Source: Emergomyces orientalis (Eukaryota; Ascomycota; Eurotiomycetes; Onygenales; Ajellomycetaceae). Taken from it: 64,000 nucleotides of DNA. Positions 9,831-20,714 of this stretch are shown piece by piece. Position numbers and translations under genes: made by a program. Each line of letters begins with the position of its first letter. Within the stretch, counting starts at the first letter, position 1. The DNA is taken from positions 57,652-121,651 of the forward strand of contig MOWL01000009.1 of assembly GCA_002110485.1 (NCBI GenBank), in the 5' to 3' direction. The notes under the pieces were generated by a model. That model worked only from the letters and a program-made list of their open reading frames with translations. It was not told the origin of the DNA and did no database searches.

Positions 9831-10597
9831 AATTGGTAAGCCCTACGCTGTTGCTCTGAGATGCTAGGGTGGAGCAACTCCGAGCCGGTCTTTTAACTCA
9901 CTGTCAATTGAATGCGACGGGTCAGGTTTTCAGTGGACTATGAAACAGGCCGAGTTTCCATAGTGGGAAATTCAGGGGCAAGGCGCGATCTTCATGGGGT
10001 GTGGTCCCCATTGCAGCAGTCAAGGATATCCCGCCCAGTAAACCTCCTCCGATCGATGACGATTCGGACATGGGAGACACTGATGTGGAGGATACCCTTC
10101 AGCACATCATCGAATGCCCATCAATAATGTGCAGTGCGGAGTCCGTATTAAAGCAAAGCCACTGTAGCCAGGGATTGGCCATTTTGTCCACTCTTAGGTC
10201 TCACATGCTGAAAGTGGTGGCAAATGGCTGCAAATGCCAGGCAAATTCGCGCCTCATTGCTTTCAACTTATTCAACAGCTGGCCCAGAGGGATAATCACC
10301 TTGAAATTCATCAGGTTTTGTATATCCATCCGCTGGCCGTGGCCCTCAGTATCACTTGAATCAGATGGGGCAATTGGGGGAGCAACAATGGACTTCTGTC
10401 ATAATGGGAGGAGGGTGCGCCTCTCTGGAATCGTAAAGTAGGGGGCTGGGCTAGTGTAGAGTGTGAGTGGGTGGGTCCGAATTCGCCGGTCCCGATCCGT
10501 TGAAGTCCTCGGGCCAATCCATGCCCTCAGGCCGATTCATTCGGAGCGTCCGCCCTGTAGACCGTCCAACCTCAGCATAGTTGACGCCCTGATCAGA
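9831..10597. other. Interior of a decayed retroelement, no motif recognised
   Basis: Lies between the two direct repeats. The largest frame (10001-10441, plus) has an acidic stretch and no known domain; the minus strand is full of stops. No reverse transcriptase or integrase motif was found. Confidence 0.4.
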
Positions 10598-11256
10598 TCA
10601 GCTTACTGATTCCTTCCCTTTAGCTACTGCGGACTTCTTGGTTACCCTGCCCGTAGCGACAGGTTGTCGGGTTTGCTTTGGTTCTGAGGAAGGTGGTCCA
10701 GCCGCTGTCGCAAGTTCCACAGGAAGAGCACAGGCGGCCGGTGATACTCCCTCATCCCTGTCCTCGTTCTGGTTCAAAGCTGCATTAGCCGGCACCGCTC
10801 CGGGCCGTCGCAAAATCTGGGAGGGCGCTCTCAGAGTTGGGCAGTGATTGGCCATGTAACCTGGCTGCCCACATGAATAACAAATTATGGTCGGCTTATG
10901 AGCTTCCGGGCCGGCAGCAACTAAGGTAGTCGGGTGGAGCTAAGCGATTGCTGGCTGAGTTGGCTGATTTTGTTGACTTGAAGAGTACTGACTTTGAAAG
11001 AAGGGCAGAGTCATCAGATTCTCTGAGTAAGAAAGAATGCTTTCAGCTGATCTCAATCTCTCATAATCTAATCAAGTAGAGTGTTGTACCAGTTCTTTGC
11101 ATGACTACACAGATGATATCTAAAGATCTGCTGCAAAGTAATGACCCTTTTGAAGATGATGAAGTTGATAGAGAGTCTGTTGCCAACATCATTCTCAATA
11201 TTCTCTAGGAATTTCACTGAGCTCTCCTTGCCATCTTGCAACCCATAGAATGCCAC
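10598..11256 (-). pseudogene. Ty3/gypsy-like gag relic with zinc knuckle
   Basis: The 5' part (11256-11068) has YGLQDGKESSVKFLENIEND and IFRYHLCSHAKNWYNTL, typical of a fungal retrotransposon gag. Stops follow at once (TAG, then TGA), after which the frame carries QLKAFF. A separate open piece (10855-10598, extending upstream to about 10905) has the CCHC knuckle CYSCGQPGYMANHC followed by a Pro/Ala-rich tail. Clearly dead; pol is not recognisable. Confidence 0.65.
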
Positions 11257-11843
11257 GACTGTCTGTGGGGAACTTATTTTCCAGTTTTTGGTCCGAGATT
11301 TCTGCTGACAAAGGACGGGTCACGTTCAGGGCTGGGTGAGTCAGGGGCATACATTTGAACATGGTGCTAAAAGAGTTCGACATGGTGCAAGCTGGGGCCG
11401 GAAAACCAGCTCGGCGTGGTGCTAATTTTGGACTCGAAAGTTCGTCGTCATGCAATCAAAGGTATCAAAGGTGGTTGAACTTTTGCACAACGACAAACTT
11501 TCTTAGCACGACGTTCAATCGTGATCCCATAAGTCAGACAGGAGTGAGATACATGACATGCGATAAATCACTATTGATGGCACTCGCTGAGTGAGGTTCT
11601 CGCCATGTGTGCTGGTTTGTACTAGAAGGTGCCTCAGACAGCTTCAAGGTCTTACTTCCTCTTTGGAGACGAAGCTCTAGTGAGTGACTATGGGGTTAGA
11701 TACTTGACAGGTGGGTCACCCAGCATGGGTATTTTCAAAAGGCAAGAAGGGGAAAGCCAAGGGGAAAATGATGGCTATCTGTTCTCTGAGCAGCGAGCAA
11801 TTCTCTGACGACCCAGAGATGCCTGCTTTTTTGGGACCATCAA

Positions 11844-11925
11844 TTTGACAACTAAAAGAACTGACAATGATGAAGGGATATCTGAAGACAAAGAGCTTTT
11901 ACTCCTCTGATGAAAATTACTAAAG
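11844..11925. repeat. Direct repeat, right copy (probable LTR relic)
   Basis: Partner of 9742-9830. Shared blocks include TTGACAACTAAAAGAAC and CCTCTGATGAAAATTACTAA. Boundaries are uncertain because the ends have decayed. Confidence 0.6.
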
Positions 11926-12164
11926 AGATGATAGCAGTAACAAAAAACAAAACTTTTCCTGTCCTTCTCTTGACATTGTTCTTCTTCTCCTGCTCGCTGG
12001 AAGAGGTGTTGGAAAATAAAGATGCCAAGTTCTCTCTTAATCTCGCTTAGTGGGTCATATGACCCACTTCCCCTGCCAATATTCCCGGACATGCCGTCCA
12101 CTTTTCTTGGTCAGCATGCAAGAGCGCGCTTAATGCCTGATAATCAGCCGCTAGAGATCCACTA

Positions 12165-12350
12165 CTCGCGGCCCCCACCCACTATCCCTAATAGTGGGTG
12201 GTAACTGTTGAAGGAGGTTGTTCATTGTTATTATCTAGCTAGCGAGCTTCGACTAAATAGGATTGGGGGCACGTGACTGCAGTAGCCGTAGCACCATCCA
12301 ACAGTAACCACCGCTATGTAAAATATCACCGCTGCGCCAATTCTCGTTTT
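12165..12350. repeat. pogo-1 left inverted repeat, split by a MITE
   Basis: 12165-12204 and 12308-12350 together match the reverse complement of 19471-19554. The outer part carries a hairpin formed by CCACCCACTAT and ATAGTGGGTGG. Confidence 0.8.
12205..12304. mobile_element. 100-bp Harbinger-like MITE inside pogo-1 inverted repeat
   Basis: The sequence starts CTGTTG and ends CAACAG, is flanked by TAA at 12202-12204 and 12305-12307, and is absent from the other pogo-1 inverted repeat, which reads straight through. A 3-bp TAA duplication is typical of PIF/Harbinger insertion. The inverted repeats are only 6 bp. Confidence 0.65.
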
Positions 12351-12483
12351 TTTTTTATCCTCAATCACACGTTTAAAATTCAGACAGCAATTATTTTAAA
12401 AATAAACTTCAATAGAATTAATTGTATGCAAAATTGGAATCTGGGCCATATTAAATGTTTTCTAAAATATCAGAATATCAGAA

Positions 12484-12664
12484 TTATTGCAATTCTGAAG
12501 TTTCTTGATGTCTGGCTTGCATCTGCTTCATTCTGTGTTCAATCTTCTGCTGTTCTTCAAAATCACGTCTTCTCTTCATTGCACATTCATTGTCATGTTC
12601 TATTGATGGAGATGGATGGTTGGTTCATTGTACTGTACTATCTAGCGGGCGCAGCTCTCTCATA
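12484..12664 (-). pseudogene. pogo-1 transposase, C-terminal tail beyond the copia insertion
   Basis: Continues the frame of 17924-19428 exactly if the copia element and one copy of its TCATA duplication are removed: HSYM runs into RELRPLDSTVQ. One TGA, then a basic, Gln-rich, probably coiled-coil tail (MKRRRDFEEQQKIEHRMKQ) and TAA at 12484-12486. Confidence 0.75.
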
Positions 12665-12776
12665 TGTTGGGCGTACGCGTTGCCCTGGCGGCCACCCCGC
12701 CACACGTGATCTTCTGTATATATCTTAGCTAGCTCCTCCGAGAATATTATGAGGATCAACCTTTCCACATCCTACA
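12665..12776 (+). repeat. copia left LTR
   Basis: 112 bp, TGTTGGGCG...CCTACA. The primer-binding site just inside (from 12777, GGTTATGGCCC) is not an obvious initiator-Met tRNA match. Confidence 0.95.
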
Positions 12777-13083
12777 GGTTATGGCCCTTGCGTTCGCTAT
12801 TTTCACCTTTTAAAAGAGCTTATCACGCGTTTTTTAATAGTAGGAATACGCTGCAGACAACTACCCACGGATTGGTTCACTTTTCATGTTGAATTTGAAT
12901 GAAAAACGCTCTTATTACCCAGGAAAAGACGTACTCCAGCGAGAAGTCGCGTCTAGGGGATAGGCGATCGCGTTATTTTACATCAAGTTGACATCTGGAT
13001 AAGATATATCATCTTGTCTAAACCCCCTGTTTTCTTACGTCTTTCCTTTTTCATTCGTACAAGATACCCAGGCCTTGAGACCG

Positions 13084-14205
13084 ATGAGTAGCCTGCCTAC
13101 TCCACAGAGTGATAGAAGGAGAACCCTACGCTCCCATTCTCATGCTCAGGCGGTTCAAACTCCTATTGACGAAGAATCAGACGAAGGAGACATTACCCAC
13201 TGCGCGGAAGCTTCAGAGGATACCATGGAGTCATCTGCTAGCCAAGAAGCGGAGACTCGCCATGAATCTGAAGATGGCACCCCAAGCCCACAAGCTACGC
13301 GTACAGGAGCGCGTTCTACCGGCAGTTCTATGCCTAGGATTGGCTCAGACAGCATGATATCCATGTCATTTGATGATCTTATGGCGTTCTGCGATAGGAT
13401 GAGCGCGCGTCGTCAAAATGATAATACCCCTGCGGACGATTTCAAATCTGAAGTCCGCGAATTCCAGAAGGATATTCAGAAAGCCATGGATACAAAAGCC
13501 GTGACCACATTCGATGGCACTAACTATCAAGCCTGGCGTATTGGAATCCTTGCAGATGCCGAAGTAATCGGCGGAACAGACATCCTTACGAAGAACCAGC
13601 GTGTCTGCCCAGAGGGACTAGATGCGTTGAACACCGAGAAGTGGAATGTCCGAACCAAGGCACTATATCGACGTATGCTGCAGTCCTTGTTGGGGCCAGT
13701 ACGTACGACCATTGGAGCCCTTGAACCTGACAACGCTGCCGCGTTATGGGAGACGATTGGATTGGAATACGCCGTCTCACTAGCCGAGGAGCGTTTAGAC
13801 ATCGCAAAAGAACTTGCAACCCTGCATGTTAAGGATAACGACTACCTCACGTTCCAGAGGCGTTATAGATATTTGACTGCAAGGCACAAAGAACTAGGCG
13901 TGACTGCGGACGACATCCATCATGACATGTTCCTTATTAGCCTGCGAGAATACCAGAAAGCTTTTATCAAGACGCGTTTGGATGAATTCTTTGCCACGGG
14001 GCAAGATCCTATATCCAACATCGACATAGACAATTTAATGAAGCAACTTACCAATCGTACGAGCAAGAAGGATGGTGACCGTCCAAAAGCTCCACGAGCC
14101 AACGCAGCTACTAGCGAAAACAACAGTAGCAGCAATACTAACGCGTCCTTCAATTCCACGAAGTGCAACTTCTGCGACCTGCCAGGTCACAATCGCGCGT
14201 CTTTG
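13084..14205 (+). pseudogene. copia gag, frameshifted inside its zinc knuckle
   Basis: Capsid/nucleocapsid precursor, starting at the ATG at 13084 about 300 bases after the left LTR. Ser/Glu-rich N-terminus, then a gag core (TTFDGTNYQAWRIGILADAE, LWETIGLEYAVSLAEERLDIA). The CCHC knuckle begins in frame 1 (KCNFCDLPGHNR) and ends in frame 2 (LCWRLHPELATERW), so one base is out of place at about 14195-14205. Since the shift splits the knuckle, mutation is more likely than a programmed frameshift. Confidence 0.8.
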
Positions 14206-16147
14206 CTGGCGTCTGCACCCAGAGCTAGCGACCGAACGGTGGAGGGAGGCGAACAAGGACAAGATTGTCAACAACAATGAAAGCAGTAGTTCCGGCCGTA
14301 GCAAGAAGAAAAAGAAGAAGGACAAAGACAAGGATGATGACAAGGCGTCTGACGTTCTTAATGCTCAACCCAGCACAGCGAATTCGGCAATCGCTCTATC
14401 CGCGTCGTCCGAGATCACGTCCAAACCTTGGTATCTACACACTTGCGCCAGTTTCAATATGACCAGCGCAAAACACTCGATGATACGTATGAAAGCTTTT
14501 ACGGCGGATCTAAGGATCAACACTGCGGACGGCGGGCAAGGCAGGGTGAAAGAGGTTGGCAATATCCTCCTAGAATCTGAAGGGGGGGATATCTTGATCC
14601 GAGACGTTCATTGGATCCCCAATTTGACGGTCAACCTGCTATCTTTCGCTAAGCTAGAAGACCAAGGATTCCGATTCAAACTATCTTCGTCCACCCCGTC
14701 ATATTTCATTATGAGATCGCCGAATGGCGTTATTTTCACAGCTATACGTACGCCTCAAAGCAACGTGTATAAGATTGTTGAACGAGAATCGGAAGTTGAC
14801 GTCCACCACGAGTCCAAGGCGGTTAACTTCAATGCCAAATCCTACGAATACGGCGACGCGATGGCTACCGTTGATTCTACCGTTGAATCTAGCGATCAAT
14901 CTACCGATCATACTCCTACTACTCCTGCTGCTGCTACTACTGTGGCGAAAACACTCATGGAATGGCACGTCGATTTAGGCCATATCCACGCTGGCGCGAT
15001 AATTGCACTGGCTAAAAACCCCCTATCCAGCGTACGTATTAGAGGACCCAAAACGGGCTTTTTCTGCGATAGCTGCGTGAAAGCCGGCATGACGCGTAAA
15101 TATTCGCATACCCCTATGCCACGGGCGTTGCGAGCTTTGGAACGTGTCCATATAGGCCTTGCCGGCGGCGGCCGCACGTTGGATGAAATGCTTGACCACC
15201 CCGTCGAATCGCGGCAGGGGACAAAATATTATATGCTCATCACGGATGACGCCACACGCTACAGGTGGGCCTACTTTTTGCATACAAAGGATCAAGCGTT
15301 TGAGATATACGAGCATTGGATCAAATTCATGTTGAAGCTTGGTTTCACCCCCCCCGCGTATGTCAGAACTGATATCGATGGCGTGTTCCGTTCCGTGAAG
15401 ATTGCCGCGTTGTTCACGAGCCAAGGCACAGTTTGGGAACCTACAACCCCCCATTCTCCACACCAAGATGGCGTTTCTGAACGCGGCATTCGTATGATTA
15501 TGGCACGCGCCAGGGCAGTCCTTATTGGCAAGGATATACCGAAGAAGTTCTGGGCGGATATATTGGACACTGTTGTAGCGATCACGAACAATACGCCTAC
15601 ATCTACTATCCTCTACAATGCGAAGTTCTGGCCCACGAACGCCTCTGACAAGGACCCTGTACGCAGCCCCCATACGATCCCTTTCTCGGCTCTCACGAAC
15701 GCGCCACCACAGGTGATTCATTATAGGGAGCTAGGATCAGACGTCTACGCTCACCTTCACGGCTCGCAAAAACCGGCGCACAAGCTGTCTGCCCAGGCCG
15801 ATCTTTACAAGCTTATTGGATTCCGTGGACGCTCAATCTATCGCCTCTGGAGTCCAACTACAGATAAGCTACTTGTAACAAGTGATGTTGTCTTCCCTAC
15901 AAAGCAGGCAGACGATTACACCAACAACCACAATACCAATACCACTACCACGACTACGGACGCGGCCCCTGCCACTTACTTAGTGGAGGATTCCGACGTT
16001 CCCGAATTTTCGGAACCACGCGTTCCATGGATGCGGCCCGTGAAGGCTTTTGCAGTATACACCCCGTCCCCCACTGCCAGCGGCTTGCCGAAGAGCTTCA
16101 AAGATGCAGTAGGACGACCAAAGGGGGTCGGTGAATGCTGGAAGTGA
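14206..16147 (+). pseudogene. copia pol: protease and integrase, ends at TGA
   Basis: Frame 2. After a Lys-rich linker, the protease region reads WYLHTCASFNMTSA, where the active-site Asp (normally WYLD-[ST]-[GC]-A) is His. The gag-pre-integrase part has WHVDLGHIH and CDSCVKAGMTRK. The integrase core has VHIGLAGGG (Gly where the first catalytic Asp is expected), VRTDIDGVF (second Asp) and HQDGVSERGIRMI (Glu). The DDE triad is thus probably broken at the first Asp. The frame stops at TGA 16145-16147, and the same frame resumes at once with the RT linker. Confidence 0.8.
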
Positions 16148-17706
16148 TCGATGCAGCGTGAAATAACTGACCTAGAAAGGCGGAAGACTTGGACGCTCAT
16201 TCCCCGTTCCGACGTTCCTGAAGGTGAACCAGTGGCCCCCGGCCGCTGGGTATTCCTCGAAAAGGATCGGCCCGATGACCCCAATGCCGATGAAGACGGC
16301 ATATTACGGAAGTCTAGATGGGTCGTATGCGGTAACTGGCTTAAGAAGAGTCCGCGGGAGGAGACGTACGCCCCTGTCGTGACGGATACGACGAATCGCA
16401 TGATGTTCGCGATAGCTGCAAAACGCGGTTGGACCTTGCGTCAGGTGGATATCGTGCTGGCCTACCTGCACGGAAGACTTGAGAAAACAGTGTATATGCG
16501 ACAGCTTACTGGTTTCGAGGCGGGCACTCCACGTGCAATGGTCTGCGCCGTCGAAGGATCTCTATATGGCTTGGACCCTGCAGCGAAGATTTGGTACGAT
16601 TATCTTACAGCCTTGCTGCGGGAAAATGGCTTTACCCCCAGTCCTTACGACCCTGGCCTCTGGCGGCATGACACGCGGAAGAATCTATATATGACAATCT
16701 ACGTTGACGATTTGCATATTGTAGCCGAAGAACCCGCGGACGCTGATTGGCTAGTTGACATCTTGGCCGGGAAGCTCGAGGTTAAAGACCTCAAAGAACC
16801 TACAAAGTATTTGAGCATGGAAGTCAGTTGTACGAAGAATGGAGTCAGATTGACACTAGAGCGTTATATCACTCGTCTGGTGCAAGATTTCCACCTAGAT
16901 GACGCATCCCTGCTCGTACACCCATGGAAGAAGGATTACGTTTGGACGACTCCCCCGTGTCAGAGAAGGAAGGCGGTTTTACAAAAACATGATATCAACA
17001 CGGAGTCGGCTGCTTACAATATTTGGCAGTCAAATTGCGTCCGGATATAGCCCGCGCGGCATCCCTCCTGGCGCAGAAGAACTCAGCTCCCACGCCGAAA
17101 GCTTGGAGAGCTCTTCTACACGCCATATGTTACCTGCACGGCACGAAGGATCTCGGCATATTTTACAGAGGATCGGACAGTGACGAAGAATTGAACGGCT
17201 TGCCGAACGCGGCTTACACGCCGATTGGATACACAGATTCCGATTGGGCGGGCCCTCTCAACGGCGACCGCAAATCTACGTCTGGATTCGTCTTCAAGCT
17301 CGCGGACGCCCCTATATCATGGCGATCCGCCAAGCAGCCTTGCGTTTCCCTCAGTTCGAACGAGGCCGAATACGTGGCTCTTAGCGAGGCAGTTCGAGAA
17401 GCAACGTGGTTGCGCAATATGATGATTGATATGGCGTTCATTCCGGCCGAACCAATCAAGATTTTCGCTGACAATAAGGGTTCGATTGATCTTGCCACTG
17501 TGGCAGCGGTGACTGCGCGCAGTAAGCATATTGATACGCGATTTCATTTTTCGCGTACGCAGCTGAAGGAAGGAGTTATCTCTTTGAAGTATATTCCTAC
17601 GGGTAGTATGGCCGCGGACGGATTGACTAAACCCTTGGGCATAGTGGCATTCAAACGTTTCATTGATTTGCTAGGGATGGCAGGCGAAAATAGCGGGAAT
17701 GTCTAG
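16148..17706 (+). pseudogene. copia pol: reverse transcriptase and RNase H, broken
   Basis: RVT_2 reverse transcriptase: WTLIPRSDVPEGEPVAPGRW, RQVDIVLAYLHG with the first Asp, and YVDDLHI intact. Near 16935 the reading moves from frame 2 to frame 1, where an in-frame TGA (16990-16992) precedes YQHGVGCLQYLAVKLRPDIA. RNase H follows: YTDSDWAGPLNGDRKSTSG, SLSSNEAEYVAL, ADNKGSID and SKHIDTRFHF, ending at TAG 17704-17706. Apart from these breaks the domains are well preserved. Confidence 0.85.
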
Positions 17707-17800
17707 AATCTTGTATGTAGCATGTTTTTAAAAGTGATATCAAGGATCATAGAATAGCTAGCAATATTCAGATCGGCGATCGAAGATCTCGCACAGCGGT

Positions 17801-17811
17801 GCGAGGGGGGG
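17801..17811 (+). other. copia polypurine tract
   Basis: GCGAGGGGGGG lies directly before the right LTR, where plus-strand priming occurs in LTR retrotransposons. Confidence 0.75.
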
Positions 17812-17923
17812 TGTTGGGCGTACGCGTTGCCCCGGCGGCCACCCCGCCACACGTGATCTTCGGTATATATCTTAGCTAGCTCCTCCGAGAATATTATGAG
17901 GATCAACCTTTCCACATCCTATA
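17812..17923 (+). repeat. copia right LTR
   Basis: 112 bp, differing from the left LTR at three positions, one of which changes the terminal CA to TA. Confidence 0.95.
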
Positions 17924-19428
17924 TCATATAGGAGTGCGGGTCACGTGGTCTACTATAGGGCATCCTGCCAACATCTATGTCACCTCCTGATTGTAATTGT
18001 AGGTCCCGCTGCTGCTTTCTGCTCTTTTGAACCTCTTCTGCTACCCTTGTGCGTCGCAGATCCCGACAGGTCAGCATGTAGACTCCCTTCTCAGTGACTG
18101 CTGTCTTTCCAAGCTGTTCCACTCCCTGTCTAATCACTGGATCTATCATCTTATTGCTTCGTAGCATGTCATTCAGGCGGTCAACATGCCTGTGTAACCT
18201 TCGTACGGTAGTAGGGGTGGTGGCTGTAGCTAGATCGTATATCCGGGGGCAAGGGGGGGTGGCAGAGGGGGTGGCGGTGCAAGATAGTTTAGCAAGGACC
18301 ACCTGGAGGTTATAGAGCCAAATACCCGTCTTTTTGAACGCGGACATGATTGTGGAGAATTTGAACATGCTATGCCAGATATCTCGCAAGTGCTGTAGGA
18401 ACTCCTGCTTGCTGAATTCAAGGCATCCATCTCGTACGGAAGTAGCGACAGCCTTCGCATGGAACTGCTTGTAAGGACCAAAGACATTGACTGACATCTA
18501 ATGACTGCAAAAGAGGTGTAGAATGGGGGGAAATGTAAATAGAATAATGTCATTGATGTCCACGTATTCAACAAATTCATAGATTAGATGAGAACCAAAT
18601 TCATTCAGAAGCAGCATTCTAACTGCACCATGTTATTGAGATCTTGTATATTGATTAAAATGTTTGATTCATTGAAATGAGATAGAATCATTGTTATAAC
18701 CACTGTCAGACACAGCAATATGAGTGCCTGGATCCATCACTATTGTACTGTCATATCATTTGGTCATACGTCGTTTCGCTTTCATGATGATGAATGAGGG
18801 AATGAAGTTTTCAACAGCAGAGACAGCTTCTATGACAGAGGCATAATCATGATTTTGAGGATAGAAAGCAGTAGTGAGCTCAAGAAGATTAGAAGATTCA
18901 GTGACAATCTGTTGATTCTTTGCAACTTCAATTTGAAACCCAGTTTCATTCATATTCCATATATCTTCAGACAAGATAGAATGAATCTCAATTACTCATT
19001 GTAGCTTCTTATACCAGTTCTCAAAGACAGCATGATTCTCTGCTCTCTTTCTCTCACATTGCATTGCTTTTTGACTCTGTATGTGGATATTGGGGTGTCT
19101 CTTTATAAAATGTGAGATCCACTGAGCACCCAGTGGGTTGACTTTCCATACCCCAACGCGCTGTCTTAGAATGTAATTGCCTGCTGCACACAGCTGCTCA
19201 CGCGTTGGAGGGTATCCGAATCAATCAAGGCATTGAACATAGTGCAATATTGCAAGCTCTTCTCCATCTGTAAGCCGCTTGTTGGTTGATTTATTGGCAG
19301 TACGAGGGGGGCGGCCCGCCTGGCGGGAACGGAGGCGATAATAGGGAACATTGAATTCGCGGGCAAGGGCGGCGCAGCTGAGGCCAGGGCACCTTTCATC
19401 AAATTCTATGGCAGCTCTTGAGGCGTTT
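17924..19428 (-). pseudogene. pogo-1 transposase, main part, heavily mutated
   Basis: DDE_1 (CENP-B/Fot1-like) transposase. In order: N-terminal helix-turn-helix (AAIEFDERCPGLSCAALAREF), CENP-B-type second DNA-binding part (GVWKVNPLGAQWISHFIKRHPN), then the catalytic domain (DIWNMNETGFQI, IPSFIIMKAKRR, LLLNEFGSH, VNVFGPYKQFHAKA). The Asp expected in WNMDETGF and the one in LLLDGYGSH are both Asn, so two catalytic residues are lost by G-to-A change. In-frame TGA codons occur near 19235, 19005 and 18755 and between 18700 and 18600, with a TAA near 18630. Two small shifts surround 18490-18530. The gene is cut at 17924 by the copia insertion and continues at 12664. Confidence 0.85.
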
Positions 19429-19470
19429 CAACCGTCTTGAGATAGGTGATATTCGCGTGGATGATGATGA

Positions 19471-19554
19471 AAAACGCGAGAATTGGCGCAGCGGTGATAT
19501 TTTGCGTAGCGGTGGTTACCACCCACTATTAGGGATAGTGGGTGGAGCCGCGAG
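19471..19554. repeat. pogo-1 right inverted repeat
   Basis: 84 bases, uninterrupted, reverse-complement match to 12165-12204 plus 12308-12350. Contains the same subterminal hairpin. Confidence 0.85.
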
Positions 19555-19609
19555 TACAGTTAAGCGTAGCCTTAGTTTCAGCCCTAAATACTATGTAGAA
19601 ACACCAGCT

Positions 19610-19821
19610 CTCTAATATTTTAGTGGCATGCTAGCCATTTTACTGGGGATAATGCAGGAGGTGGTTATGCATGATTTTATTAATGAATAGATATTCAATT
19701 TGGAATATTACATAGAGACTTGTATGAGGATTTCTGCCCTAGAATGAAAAACGCGTCTTCAAAAGTGAAAACGGCACAGATCCCTCCAGATAATGGTTAG
19801 CATGCCATTAAAATATTAGAG
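19610..19821. mobile_element. MITE-like inverted-repeat element
   Basis: About 212 bp with imperfect inverted repeats of 30-45 bases (19610-19650 against 19781-19821), including GGCATGCTA on each arm, and a short AT-rich non-coding interior. The target duplication is unclear. Confidence 0.6.
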
Positions 19822-20016
19822 TGGCCCTAACAAAAACACCACGTAGGGTATACTGGTGCACTACAAGTTAGCTGCAACTGGGTGTATGGAGGTGTTCTGC
19901 CACAACTCATTCAATTCTCATCTTCCACCTCCAAACCTGGACCTTCATCTGCTGTAAACCCCCAGCTTATGCAAAAAAACATCTCCACCATCATTCGTGT
20001 ATAAACAACTAGCCAA

Positions 20017-20688
20017 ATGGTTGGCATTCCAGGGCGGTCCCAGGCGTGCAAAACATGCCGAAAACGCAAAATAGGGGTAAGGAGCTGCTTCCTTCCTCTT
20101 GGCCGCACCCACCCATCTGTTATGTCCTGCTTCATCTAACAGTTCAAGTGCGACCTTCAACGGCCGAACTGTGGCCAATGCCAGAAATATGGCATTAAAT
20201 GTGAAGGTTATGCTCGCCAGCGGCTATTCATAAACGCAACGATATCCCAGCCATCACCCATCACAGGAGAATCATCCATATTCATATCCACGTCAACATC
20301 TAGCTACCAAGTAATTTCCTCCAATATCACATTACCCACTGCGTTAGCCCGCTCCGCATGCGAAGAGAAGTACATAAACTTATTCTGGAACGCCTACCTG
20401 CCAGGCACCCGCTTACTTCCCCCTGCAACTGTGCAGAATACACTCGCGGCGTGGATGAATACGATTCAGGATCTGTACCTAACAGACGATGTATTGAGGA
20501 AAGCATTCTTGGCTATCTGCCTAGGTACCATTGGGAGGTAGGACGGTGATCAGTGGATGGTGGAGAAGGGGTTGGAGCTCTATGCTGGTGCCTTGAGAGA
20601 TATGTCTGCTGCATTAGCGGTCCCGAAACGGGCTAAAGCGAGGGCGGATGAGCTTTGGACTGCATCAAAGCTATTTAGTTTATATGAG
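20017..20688 (+). pseudogene. Zn2Cys6 transcription factor, 5' part only
   Basis: Fungal DNA-binding regulator. Exon 1 (20017-20076) and exon 2 (from 20149) join across a 72-base GT-AG intron to give a perfect zinc cluster, CKTCRKRKIGCDLQRPNCGQCQKYGIKC (spacing 2-6-6-2-6). The start of the fungal regulatory domain follows (LFWNAYLPGTRLLPPATVQNTLAAWMNTIQDLYLTDD). An in-frame TAG sits at 20539-20541, after which similar sequence continues (DGDQWMVEKGLELYAGALRDM) to a good donor, GAG|GTGAGT at 20689. No further exon exists because LINE sequence follows. Probably a dead fragment. Confidence 0.75.
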
Positions 20689-20714
20689 GTGAGTTACATA
20701 TTGACAATTGAAGG

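Larger units (their letters stand above)
12665..17923 (+). mobile_element. Ty1/copia retrotransposon, complete structure
   Basis: 5,259 bp with 112-bp LTRs at both ends, a TCATA duplication at 12660-12664 and 17924-17928, a polypurine tract before the right LTR, and gag-protease-integrase-RT-RNase H in copia order. The LTRs differ at 3 of 112 positions, so insertion is fairly recent compared with the decayed host transposon. Coding lesions show that this copy cannot make its own proteins. Confidence 0.95.
12165..19554 (-). mobile_element. Fot1/pogo transposon 1, host of two nested insertions
   Basis: Ends begin CTCGCGG on both sides and are flanked by TA (12163-12164 and 19555-19556), the pogo/Tc1 target duplication. 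Subtracting the copia element (5,259 bp plus 5-bp duplication) and the 100-bp MITE (plus 3 bp) leaves about 2.02 kb, normal for this family. The transposase reads right to left. Confidence 0.85.

Noticed and set aside
12777..12800. Primer-binding site for initiator-Met tRNA in the copia element
   Set aside because: The sequence after the left LTR (GGTTATGGCCC) does not match the usual TGGTA-type complement, so no tRNA could be named.
14140..14210. Programmed +1 frameshift between copia gag and pol
   Set aside because: The shift falls inside the zinc knuckle, separating its first Cys pair and His from its last Cys; a programmed site would normally lie after it.
20534..20560. Tiny intron removing the TAG in the Zn2Cys6 fragment at 20017
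   Set aside because: The only GT...AG span that would remove it is about 17 bases, far below any fungal intron.
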